Shown here: piece after piece, positions 1 to 5,047 of the stretch
How the letters are laid out: each line of letters opens with the position of its first letter
How positions within the stretch are numbered: position 1 is the first letter of the stretch
From: an uncultured Collinsella sp.
Lineage (GTDB): Bacteria > Actinomycetota > Coriobacteriia > Coriobacteriales > Coriobacteriaceae
DNA: 5,047 nucleotides
Direction of reading: 5' to 3'
Assembly: GCA_900552295.1 (NCBI GenBank)
Contig: URZB01000133.1
Location: 1 to 5,047, forward strand
The notes under the pieces: generated by a model
Seen by the model: the letters and a program-made list of their open reading frames with translations, nothing else
The model's database searches: none
Told to the model about the DNA's origin: nothing
Program-made: the position numbers and the translations under genes

Positions 1-2
1 TC

Positions 3-740
3 ATGTGCGGCCTGATCGAACAGGAGAAACCCCAGATCGCGCTGTTCGGCGCGACGTGCAACGGCCGCGATTTCGCGCCGCGCGTGTCGTCGGCGCTTTA
101 CAGCGGCCTTACGGCCGACTGTACGGTGCTTTCGATGGATACGGAGACGGGTCTACTGCAGCAGACCCGCCCGGCGTTTGGCGGCAACTTGATGGCCACC
201 ATTATCTGCCCCAATCATCGGCCGCAGATGGCAACGGTGCGCCCCGGCATCTTTGGGGCACCCAAGTTTGACTACAGCCGCTCTGGCACGATTACCCAGG
301 TATCGCTTGCGAATGATGTTAAGGCCCGTGTCGAGATCTCGATTCCCGCCGAGGAGTGGGGGCAGCAGGCATCAATTGCCGATGCCGAGCGCCTGGTCGT
401 GGTGGGCCGCGGCATCGGCTCCAAGAAGAATCTGCCCCTGATGCGAAAACTCGCCGATGCCTTGGGTGCCGAGCTTGGTTGCACGCGTCCCGTTGTGGAG
501 GCAGGCTGGTTGGAGTATCGCCACCAGATTGGCCAGACCGGCGTGTCGGTTTCGCCCAAGCTCCTTGTGAGTATCGGCGTTTCGGGCGCTATCCAGCATC
601 TTGCCGGCATCGGCGGCGCGGAGTGCATCATCGCTGTCAACGAGGACCCGGATGCCCCCATCTTCGGCGCTGCGCAGTACAAAGTTGTCGGTGACGCCGT
701 CGAAGTTGTCGAGGAGCTTCTGGCCCAGCTCGAGCGCTAG
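3..740 (+). CDS. etfA: Electron transfer flavoprotein alpha subunit, 5'-truncated by window edge
   Basis: This is the alpha (FixB/EtfA) subunit of the heterodimeric electron transfer flavoprotein, a soluble FAD carrier that passes electrons between flavin dehydrogenases (for example acyl-CoA dehydrogenases) and an acceptor. The 245 visible residues hold the end of the N-terminal domain (GATCNGRDFAPR near 16-27) and the whole C-terminal FAD-binding domain: VVVGRGIGSKKN at 132-143, TRP at 161-163, the GWxxxxHQIGQTG stretch at 168-180, GVSGAIQHL at 192-200 and NEDPDAPIF at 213-221. All are classic EtfA signatures. Family members are usually about 310-340 residues, so roughly 70-100 N-terminal residues lie outside the window, and the ATG at 3 is most likely internal. 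The beta subunit (etfB) normally lies just upstream, but it cannot be seen here. The partner dehydrogenase is unknown. The TAG stop at 738-740 overlaps the stop of the convergent HD gene. Confidence 0.95.
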   Translation: MCGLIEQEKPQIALFGATCNGRDFAPRVSSALYSGLTADCTVLSMDTETGLLQQTRPAFGGNLMATIICPNHRPQMATVRPGIFGAPKFDYSRSGTITQVSLANDVKARVEISIPAEEWGQQASIADAERLVVVGRGIGSKKNLPLMRKLADALGAELGCTRPVVEAGWLEYRHQIGQTGVSVSPKLLVSIGVSGAIQHLAGIGGAECIIAVNEDPDAPIFGAAQYKVVGDAVEVVEELLAQLER

Positions 741-751
741 GCGCTGGCCAG
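720..751. terminator. Possible hairpin at the convergent 3' ends of etfA and the HD gene
   Basis: CTGGCC-c-AGC at 720-729 pairs with GCTGGCCAG at 743-751, giving a 9-bp GC-rich stem with one bulged C. The 13-nt loop contains both stop codons and a smaller AGCGC-TAG-GCGCT repeat (733-745). A T-rich stretch (atctctttcttt) starts about 11 bases after the stem on the plus strand, too far for a textbook intrinsic terminator. It may act as a two-way terminator or 3'-end stabiliser, but the bases are also coding on both strands, so the pairing could be incidental. Confidence 0.3.
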
Positions 752-1549
752 CCAGGCTCGCATCTCTTTCTTTAGGCGTTCCCAGGTCGCTTGCGTGGCG
801 GGGTCGGTAAAGGGCCGCACGATACCAAAAGGTGCGTCGAGCAGGCGGTAGATATCGCCCTGCTTGCGCGTCAGCGCGCGGCTTGCCGGATAGACGAGCT
901 CAAACATAAAGCAGATAAGCCCCACCAAGTAGTCCGCGGGCTCATCGCGCTCATCGCGCGTGACGCAGCGGTGCTCGTCAAAGGCAGCCAGCGTCGGTGC
1001 CGAGAAGTGGCTGGCAAGAAACACGTCCTCATCCACTTTGAGGATGGTGTCGACGGTGCTGTCGGCGATGGTGCGCATAATGTCGACCTTGTCGCCATCG
1101 CGCACAATATTGCAGAAGCGCCGCGTGCGCTCGTCGAGCTGCGCGGGTAGACGGAAATCGCTGTGATAGGCAATGCTTGCGCGAATCAACTCGTCTTCTA
1201 CCGGATCGTCGATAAAGTCGCGGATACTTGTTGTCGCGGGCGCGTCTGCAGGGTTTTCGCCAAAGAGAACCTCGACGCCCAACGCCGCATGGCTCATGCT
1301 CTCGGCATCCTTAAACGTGTCCCAGCGTCGCAGCTGCTCAAAGCGACCCATATCGTGCAGCAGGCCGCAAAGCCACGCTAGGTCAATGTCCTGAGGTGAC
1401 CAGCCCTGTTCGCGTGCCACGGCATCGCATGCCTCGGCAACGTGGTCCGTATGCTCGATTTTGAGCGCGATACGCGGATTGGCGGCATCGTAGGCATCGG
1501 TGTAGGTCTTGAAGGCCGCGGCAGCCCGCGTTCGATCGATAGCTGTCAT
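737..1549 (-). CDS. HD-domain protein, predicted metal-dependent phosphohydrolase
   Basis: This is a 270-residue soluble protein of the HD superfamily, whose members use His and Asp side chains to hold metal ions and cleave phosphate esters of nucleotides or related compounds. The visible ligand candidates, in order, are H33 in KIEHTDHV, the H65-D66 doublet in LLHDMGRF, H87 in MSHAALG, H129 in AYHSDF and D153 in the DGDKVDIMR segment. This is the normal order for an intact HD fold with extra histidines, so the protein looks catalytically competent. There is no signal peptide, membrane helix or second recognisable domain; the C-terminal 110 residues are probably helical and carry no motif I know. 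The start is well supported: AGGAAG at 1555-1560 (complement) lies 5 bases before the ATG. The gene is single, convergent with etfA and divergent from azlC. The substrate cannot be told from the sequence; a nucleotide or nucleotide second messenger is only a family-level guess. Confidence 0.85.
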   Translation of the reverse strand: MTAIDRTRAAAAFKTYTDAYDAANPRIALKIEHTDHVAEACDAVAREQGWSPQDIDLAWLCGLLHDMGRFEQLRRWDTFKDAESMSHAALGVEVLFGENPADAPATTSIRDFIDDPVEDELIRASIAYHSDFRLPAQLDERTRRFCNIVRDGDKVDIMRTIADSTVDTILKVDEDVFLASHFSAPTLAAFDEHRCVTRDERDEPADYLVGLICFMFELVYPASRALTRKQGDIYRLLDAPFGIVRPFTDPATQATWERLKKEMRAWLASA

Positions 1550-1567
1550 AATGACTTCCTAAAAAGT

Positions 1568-1587
1568 TGTGTCTTTCTGTGTCTTTC
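1568..1587. repeat. Perfect 10-bp tandem direct repeat
   Basis: TGTGTCTTTC occurs twice in direct succession (1568-1577 and 1578-1587). It lies between the possible promoter and the ribosome binding site of the minus-strand HD gene, so its transcript would contain two copies of GAAAGACACA just upstream of AGGAAG. It may be a chance slippage duplication or a paired binding site; nothing in the sequence decides which. Confidence 0.6.
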
Positions 1588-1599
1588 GATCCGGTGGCA

Positions 1600-1605
1600 A
1601 TTGTA
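1600..1605 (-). promoter_or_regulatory. Possible -10 box for the HD gene
   Basis: On the minus strand this reads TACAAT, one base from the TATAAT consensus, and would place the transcript start about 45 bases before the HD gene's ATG. No good -35 hexamer is present at 16-18 bases spacing; the expected place overlaps the CCATCG-GG-CGATGG palindrome, so activator dependence or repression there is possible. This is a weak call. Confidence 0.3.
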
Positions 1606-1619
1606 GGTGAACTCGGTTG

Positions 1620-1633
1620 CCATCGGGCGATGG
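1620..1633. promoter_or_regulatory. Inverted repeat CCATCG-GG-CGATGG between divergent genes
   Basis: A perfect 6-bp inverted repeat with a 2-base spacer sits in the 137-base gap between the divergent HD gene and azlC. It is upstream of both genes, 71 bases from the HD start and 54 bases from the azlC start. The symmetry and position fit a dimeric regulator's operator. Its core ATCGGGCGAT recurs in the palindrome at 3996-4013, upstream of the diguanylate cyclase gene. Confidence 0.4.
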
Positions 1634-1686
1634 TTCTGCCGCGTCGTTGAATGCGGCTCGGAAATCTTGTCGGGACGAGGAACGTT

Positions 1687-2379
1687 ATGGTGCTCAAAAT
1701 CGTTAAAACCGTCTGGCCGGTGATGCTTACCTATGTTGCGATAGCCGCGCCGTGCGGAATGATTATGGCGCAGACGGGAATGGAACCCTGGATGGTTTTT
1801 GCCCTGAGCAGCACGTTCGTGACGGGCAGCGGGCAGTTTATGGTCTGCAACCTGTGGCTGGCAGGTGTGCCTGCGGCATCGATTGTCGCAAGTGTGGCCG
1901 CAATCTCCTCGCGCTTTGCGCTTTACTCGGCATCGATCGCACCGCATTTGAGGGGTGCTTCGAAGCGTCAGACGCTGGCTGTTGCCGCGACACTTACCGA
2001 GGAGGCATACGGCATTTCGCTTGCCAAGTTGGTTAAAGGGGAGGATTGGGGTCCGCTCGAGTCCTTTGTGCTCAACGTGATCCTCATCGCAACATGGGGC
2101 GTTTCGTGTACGACGGGCGCCATCGTCGGCGCCGTTGTTGATGTTCCCACCGCTATTGCGGGTTTTGTCTGCACATCGCTCTTTATCTGCCTACTCTTTT
2201 CGCAGCGACTGTCGCGCGGCAATGTCGTAGCTGCCGGTTTGGCTGCGGTGTCCGTCGCCATATGCAAGTTCTTGGGGTGGACGAATATCGCCGTGCCGGC
2301 AAGTGTGCTCGTCGGCGTTGTCACGGCACTCGCGTGCGATGTCCTCGCCGAGGGAAGGGGCGCTCGCGATGCCCGTTAA
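1687..2379 (+). CDS. azlC: AzlC family branched-chain amino acid exporter, large subunit
   Basis: This is the large membrane subunit of an AzlCD-type (LIV-E family) exporter, which moves branched-chain amino acids or their analogues out of the cell together with the small subunit encoded next. The 230-residue protein is very hydrophobic, with about 6-7 predicted membrane helices. It shows the family pattern: an N-terminal segment ending in AAPCGMIMAQTG (20-31), the GSGQF motif (47-51, family GSSQF), SSRFALYSASIAPHL (74-88, corresponding to the usual NLRH-type segment) and the TEEAYGIS segment (104-111, family TDEA). I chose the ATG at 1687 because GAGGAA at 1677-1682 lies just before it; the in-frame ATG at 1651 has no ribosome binding site and would add 12 polar, non-conserved residues. 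The length is normal for AzlC. The gene overlaps azlD by 11 bases, so the two are one translationally coupled unit. The actual substrate is not determined by the sequence. Confidence 0.9.
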   Translation: MVLKIVKTVWPVMLTYVAIAAPCGMIMAQTGMEPWMVFALSSTFVTGSGQFMVCNLWLAGVPAASIVASVAAISSRFALYSASIAPHLRGASKRQTLAVAATLTEEAYGISLAKLVKGEDWGPLESFVLNVILIATWGVSCTTGAIVGAVVDVPTAIAGFVCTSLFICLLFSQRLSRGNVVAAGLAAVSVAICKFLGWTNIAVPASVLVGVVTALACDVLAEGRGARDAR

Positions 2380-2692
2380 TGAGTTTTTGGTTCTATGGCT
2401 GTCGTCATGGGCGGCCATCGCGTTTTTCCGCATTGCCCCGGCGTTTGCCTTGCGCGGGAGAACGCTGTCGCCCCGCGTTACCGAGGCCTTGGGTTATATT
2501 CCGCCTGCCGCCTTTGCGGCGCTGGTCGCCAACGATTTGATAAGCCCTGGCGCTTTCGACGCCGGCTTGTGGCAGGGCTTGATTCCCTGGATTGCGGCCG
2601 CCGGCGTCGTGGCGGTGGCAATCAAGACAAAGTCGATGTTGTGGTGCTGCGTCTCGGGCATCGTGTTCTATATCGTTTTGAGCTTCATATAA
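2369..2692 (+). CDS. azlD: AzlD family small subunit of branched-chain amino acid exporter
   Basis: This is the small partner of AzlC, 107 residues, the usual size for AzlD. Three to four hydrophobic segments are visible (about 5-20, 41-57, 71-86 and 89-106). The conserved AzlD block lies at 19-57: FFRIAPAFALRGR, then TEALGYIPPAAFAALV, matching the family's R-x-x-P-x-x-L-R-G-R and Y-I-P-x-A patterns. The ATG at 2369 is inside the end of azlC and is preceded by AAGGGG at 2355-2360 with 8 bases spacing. An upstream in-frame start at 2303 would only add residues read in another frame of azlC. Co-translation with azlC fits the two proteins forming one complex in the membrane. The stop is TAA at 2690-2692. 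Confidence 0.9.
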   Translation: MPVNEFLVLWLSSWAAIAFFRIAPAFALRGRTLSPRVTEALGYIPPAAFAALVANDLISPGAFDAGLWQGLIPWIAAAGVVAVAIKTKSMLWCCVSGIVFYIVLSFI

Positions 2693-2765
2693 GAGCGGAG
2701 CACGTTTAGCGTCCCGGCACACGTATCGAATTTCTCACCGAGCCGGTCTGCTTCTTCTGGTACCA

Positions 2766-2795
2766 TGGTCAAACTTTACTGTAGCAAAGTATGAC
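2766..2795 (+). promoter_or_regulatory. Possible kdgT promoter with operator-like palindrome in its spacer
   Basis: The 18-base imperfect palindrome ACTTTACTGTAGCAAAGT (2773-2790) has 14 of 18 positions symmetric, with perfect ACTTT/AAAGT ends. It sits between a weak -35-like TGGTCA (2766-2771) and a -10-like TATGAC (2790-2795) with 18 bases spacing, which would start transcription about 30 bases before the kdgT ATG. A repressor site inside the spacer would be a common layout for a sugar-acid permease controlled by its inducer. Promoter hexamers each match the consensus at only 4 of 6 bases; the palindrome is the stronger part. Confidence 0.4.
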
Positions 2796-2833
2796 GTGGG
2801 CTTTTGTTCTGCGTCAGCGGAAATGGGGGTTTC

Positions 2834-3856
2834 ATGGCACAGGAAGCGACCGCCAACGAGCAAAAGAAATTCAAAGTCCCGCGTATCCCGGGTGACATCA
2901 TGATCTACCCGATGATCGTTGGCCTTTTGCTCAATACCTTCTGCCCGCAGGTCTTTGAGATCGGCGGCTTCTTTACCGCCGCCTGCCGCGGTGGTTCCAA
3001 CACCATCGTTGCCGCGATCCTGCTGTTTGTGGGTGCCGGCATCAGCTTTTAGTCCACGCCGGGCGCCATCAAGACCGGCATCGTTGTGCTGATTCCTAAG
3101 CTTGTTGTTGCGGCTGCCCTTGGCTTGGGTGTGGCATATTTCTTTAACGACAACTTCCTAGGTCTGAGCTCCGTGTCTATCATCGGCGGCATTACGTTTT
3201 GCAACATGGCGCTCTACACCGGCATCATGGGCGAGTTCGGCGACGAGTCCGAGCAAGGCGCCGTCGGTATCCTGTTCTTTACGGCCGGCCCCGCCGTCAC
3301 GATGATCATCCTCGGTGTCTCGGGTCTCGCCAACATCCCCGTCGGCACCATCATCGGATCCATCCTGCCGCTTGTTATCGGCATGGTTCTGGGCAACTTG
3401 TTCCCGTTCATCAAGAACCTGCTGGTTCCCGGCGCCAATCCTGCGATTGCCGTTATCGGTTTTCAGCTCGGTGCGTCCATGAGTCTTTCGAGCTTTATCA
3501 CCGGCGGCATTTCGGGCATCCTGCTGGGCCTCATCACGCTCTTTATCGTCGGTCCCATTACCTTTGCCTTCGAGCGCCTGTGCGGCGGTAACGGCAAGGC
3601 GGCCGTTGCCTGCTCCACTATCGCCGGCACGGCTATGACCACGCCGGTCGCCCTCGCCGAGGTCGCTCCGCGCTATGCCGAGCTTGCGCCCACCGCGTAT
3701 GCGCAGATCGCCACCGCCGTCATCATCACGGCAATCATGGCCCCGATTCTGACCGGCTGGGTCGACAAGAAGTTTTGCCAGGGCAAGGAGGATCTGTCGC
3801 CTGCCGGTGTCGAGGCCATCGAGGAGGCCGTCGCGACCGACATCGATGGCGAATAG
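2834..3856 (+). pseudogene. kdgT: 2-keto-3-deoxygluconate permease (KdgT family) interrupted by one in-frame amber codon
   Basis: KdgT carries 2-keto-3-deoxygluconate, a product of pectin and uronic acid breakdown, across the inner membrane, probably with protons. Reading through the TAG at 3050-3052 (codon 73) gives 340 positions, close to the family's usual 325-340. Both halves match the family: IPGDIMIYPMIVGLLLNTFCP near 18-38 and GAGISF (67-72) before the stop; NMALYTGIMGEFG, the GP-x-x-TMIILG-x-x-G segment, AVIGFQLGASMSL and AGTAMTTPVALAE after it. E. coli KdgT continues across the same site (GASIKL then SATG), so the TAG replaces one residue and nothing is missing or shifted. No start codon with a ribosome binding site follows the stop, so only a 72-residue fragment is expected. 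The ATG at 2834 is chosen for its position after GGGGG (2825-2829). The clean downstream frame of 268 codons suggests a very recent mutation, a strain variant or a base error. A general TAG reassignment is unlikely because etfA and the HD gene end normally with TAG. Confidence 0.85.
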
Positions 3857-3901
3857 CAATCGCTACCCATCAATGATGCCGGAGTGCAATTCGCGCCGTT
3901 T

Positions 3902-3945
3902 GAGCGCCCGAACGATGACTGTTTTGCAGTGACGTTCGGGCGCTC
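3902..3945. terminator. Perfect 13-bp hairpin downstream of kdgT
   Basis: GAGCGCCCGAACG (3902-3914) and CGTTCGGGCGCTC (3933-3945) are exact reverse complements, separated by 18 bases whose ends can pair further (ACT 3918-3920 with AGT 3928-3930). It begins 46 bases after the kdgT stop. No T-run follows on either strand, so it is not a classic intrinsic terminator, but stem-only terminators or 3'-end protecting hairpins are plausible in GC-rich actinobacteria. As a transcript structure it would separate kdgT from the diguanylate cyclase gene. Confidence 0.55.
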
Positions 3946-3954
3946 TGCTATGAT
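3946..3954 (+). promoter_or_regulatory. Possible extended -10 element for the diguanylate cyclase gene
   Basis: TGC-TATGAT reads as an extended -10 (TG plus one base, then TATGAT, 5 of 6 to consensus) directly after the kdgT hairpin. No convincing -35 is present; TTGCAG at 3924-3929 is 19 bases away and lies in the hairpin loop. It would give a leader of about 80 bases containing the TACCC-CTGC-GGGTA repeat (3961-3974) and the palindrome at 3996-4013. Confidence 0.3.
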
Positions 3955-3995
3955 TCCCCTTACCCCTGCGGGTAGGGGGTGTTTGTTGCCCAGAC

Positions 3996-4013
3996 CAGAA
4001 TCGGGCGATTCTG
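3996..4013. promoter_or_regulatory. Perfect 8-bp inverted repeat CAGAATCG-GG-CGATTCTG upstream of GGDEF gene
   Basis: Two exact 8-base arms flank a GG spacer, 30 bases before the GTG start of the diguanylate cyclase gene. The 2-base spacer is too tight for a stable full RNA stem but suits a DNA operator for a dimeric protein. The core ATCGGGCGAT (4000-4009) is identical to that of the azlC upstream palindrome at 1620-1633. The rest of the 187-base gap (3857-4043) holds only the hairpin and -10 listed here; I see no c-di-GMP riboswitch. Confidence 0.4.
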
Positions 4014-4043
4014 ACCACTTGAATATTGAATGGATGGCGTCTA

Positions 4044-4999
4044 GTGGTTAAGGCACTCAAAATTGAGATATTCCTGCTATGCATGATTGTTCTTATCGGG
4101 CTTGCCGCACGAAGCCGCCGCTCCTTGTTCTCGAGCACCCAGCAGCTTCTGTTTAGCATGCTGGGCTACACGTCTGCTGCCTACATTTTCTTCGATATGA
4201 TCTGGACGCTCTCGGACGGCGTGAGCACTCCTGTAGGCATCACGGCCAACTGGATTTCCAACGCGGTTTCGTTTTCGCTGTTCGCCATCGCGTGCCTCAT
4301 TTGGTTTTTCTATTCCGAGACGATGCAGGGCTCACGGCTCCTGACCACGCCCTATAGGGTGGTACTTTTAACGTTGCCAACCGCATTGGTGGTCGTTCTG
4401 GCATTTACCAGCTACTGGACGCACGCTATGTTCTATATCGATGCGCGGGGCGTATATCGTCGCGGAGCGCTTTATATGATTCAGCCTATCGTTAGCTACT
4501 GCTACGTTATATATACGTCCTTGCATGCCTTTATTCAGGCTCGAAAAGTCGAAAGCCTGCAAAAGAAGGCCATTTATCGCACCCTCGCCTTTTTTGCGGT
4601 TCCCGCTCTGGTGGGCGGTACCTTTCAGATCGTATACTCGGTGCCTGGCCTTTGTGTCGGCATAATGATTAGCATGTTGCTGCTCTATATCATCTGCCAG
4701 GAGCAACTGATCTCGACTGACCCGTTGACTGGACTCAACAACCGCAACCGTTTTGAGACCTATATGCTGTCGCTCTTTTCAAATGTGGATCAGGCCGAAG
4801 ATGTATATCTGCTTATGATGGACGCTGACGGCTTTAAGCAGATTAACGATCGCTATGGACATGTGGAGGGCGACCATGCTCTTCAGGTAATATCCGCTGC
4901 GCTCAAAGAGGTCTGCTCGGCGTCTGGTGGCTTTATCGCGCGTTATGGTGGCGATGAGTTCGTGGTGCTCCAAAAGGCAGCGGCGGAACAGGATATCAT
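4044..4999 (+). CDS. Membrane-anchored GGDEF diguanylate cyclase, 3'-truncated by contig end
   Basis: This protein is predicted to make cyclic di-GMP from two GTP at the inner face of the membrane. About 318 genuine residues are present. Residues 1-220 contain about 6-7 hydrophobic helices (roughly 4-22, 34-56, 68-90, 106-125, 143-165, 182-198 and 200-219), forming a membrane sensor with no domain name I recognise. The GGDEF domain starts with D226-PLTGLNN, then D260-A-D-GFKQIND (metal-binding Asp), GHVEGD, and an intact G302-G-D-E-F306 active site. The RxxD inhibitory site that should lie at 293-296 reads A-S-G-G, so product inhibition through that site is not expected. The start is uncertain: a stop at 4020-4022 limits the frame, no ATG lies before the first helix, and GTG 4044 has only a weak GGATGG upstream; TTG 4026 is the alternative. 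Base composition is visibly less GC-rich than its neighbours. The frame continues without a stop into adapter sequence, so the last third of the GGDEF domain is missing. Confidence 0.9.
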
Positions 5000-5047
5000 C
5001 TGTCTCTTATACACATCTCCGAGCCCACGAGACGGAGCTACATCTCG
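5000..5047 (+). other. Illumina Nextera adapter contamination (not genomic)
   Basis: CTGTCTCTTATACACATCT (5000-5018) is the 19-base Tn5 mosaic end used in Nextera libraries, followed by CCGAGCCCACGAGAC (5019-5033), the read-2 side adapter arm, an 8-base block GGAGCTAC (5034-5041) exactly where the i7 index lies, and ATCTCG (5042-5047), the start of the P7 tail. The full 48 bases are in the order of a read-through adapter. Translated in the GGDEF frame they give CLLYTSPSPRDGATS, the well-known adapter-derived false protein tail. The first base (C at 5000) could be genomic or adapter. This is a library artefact and should be trimmed. Confidence 0.98.

Noticed and set aside
1651..1686. Longer azlC start at ATG 1651
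   Set aside because: There is no ribosome binding site before 1651, the extra 12 residues are not typical of AzlC, and ATG 1687 follows GAGGAA.
2804..2833. TTG start at 2804 adding 10 residues to kdgT
   Set aside because: The added residues are not family-like, and the ATG at 2834 has a G-rich site just before it and begins a normal KdgT N-terminus.
3050..3052. Programmed readthrough or pyrrolysine/suppressor decoding of TAG in kdgT
   Set aside because: Two other genes in the window end with TAG, KdgT homologues need no special residue here, and no stimulating structure is evident. A nonsense mutation or base error is simpler.
3086..3856. Separate gene starting at GTG 3086 after the amber codon
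   Set aside because: It lacks a ribosome binding site, begins inside a membrane segment of the KdgT fold, and is in the same frame as the upstream fragment, so it is the 3' part of one broken gene.
3158..3859. Long open frame antisense to kdgT (233 codons)
   Set aside because: Its product is rich in D, G, R and A with no family pattern, as expected from the complement of a GC-rich membrane protein gene.
3857..4043. c-di-GMP riboswitch before the diguanylate cyclase
   Set aside because: I looked for the conserved GEMM core and paired stems and found only simple inverted repeats.
4030..4044. Four-codon upstream reading frame whose TAG overlaps the GTG start of the cyclase gene
   Set aside because: ATG-GAT-GGC-GTC-TAG exists, but it has no ribosome binding site and is too short to separate from chance.
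5000..5018. Tn5-like mosaic end suggesting a transposon at the contig end
   Set aside because: The mosaic end is followed directly by the synthetic Nextera arm, an index-length block and P7 tail, not by transposon genes. It is a library artefact.

Overview
The window looks like a contig end from a high-GC gut actinobacterium of the Coriobacteriia, most like Collinsella. This is an inference from GC-rich codon use, the protein style and the gene mix; no marker gene is present to prove it. The last 48 bases (5000-5047) are not genomic. They match the Illumina Nextera read-through adapter (Tn5 mosaic end, adapter arm, an 8-nt index slot, start of the P7 tail), so the real sequence ends at about 4999.

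Layout: (1) 3-740, plus strand, is the C-terminal three quarters of an electron transfer flavoprotein alpha subunit (etfA), cut by the window start. (2) 737-1549, minus strand, is an HD-domain phosphohydrolase-like protein convergent with etfA; the two stop codons share one CTAG. (3) 1550-1686 is a divergent intergenic region with a perfect 10-bp tandem repeat, a possible minus-strand -10 box and a CCATCG-GG-CGATGG palindrome. (4) 1687-2379 and 2369-2692 form a translationally coupled azlC-azlD pair for branched-chain amino acid export. (5) 2693-2833 is a regulatory gap with an operator-like imperfect palindrome inside a possible promoter. (6) 2834-3856 is a KdgT-family 2-keto-3-deoxygluconate permease, full length but broken by one in-frame amber codon at codon 73. 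(7) 3857-4043 holds a perfect 13-bp hairpin and a second palindrome whose 10-base core (ATCGGGCGAT) equals that of the azlC upstream palindrome. (8) 4044-4999 is a membrane-anchored GGDEF diguanylate cyclase that runs off the genomic end; its open frame continues artificially through the adapter.

The genes do not form one pathway. They are separate short transcription units: flavin electron transfer, a hydrolase, amino acid efflux, sugar-acid uptake and second-messenger synthesis. I see no new multi-gene system. The points most worth checking are the adapter-derived contig end and fake protein tail, the single nonsense codon in kdgT, and the pair of related intergenic palindromes.
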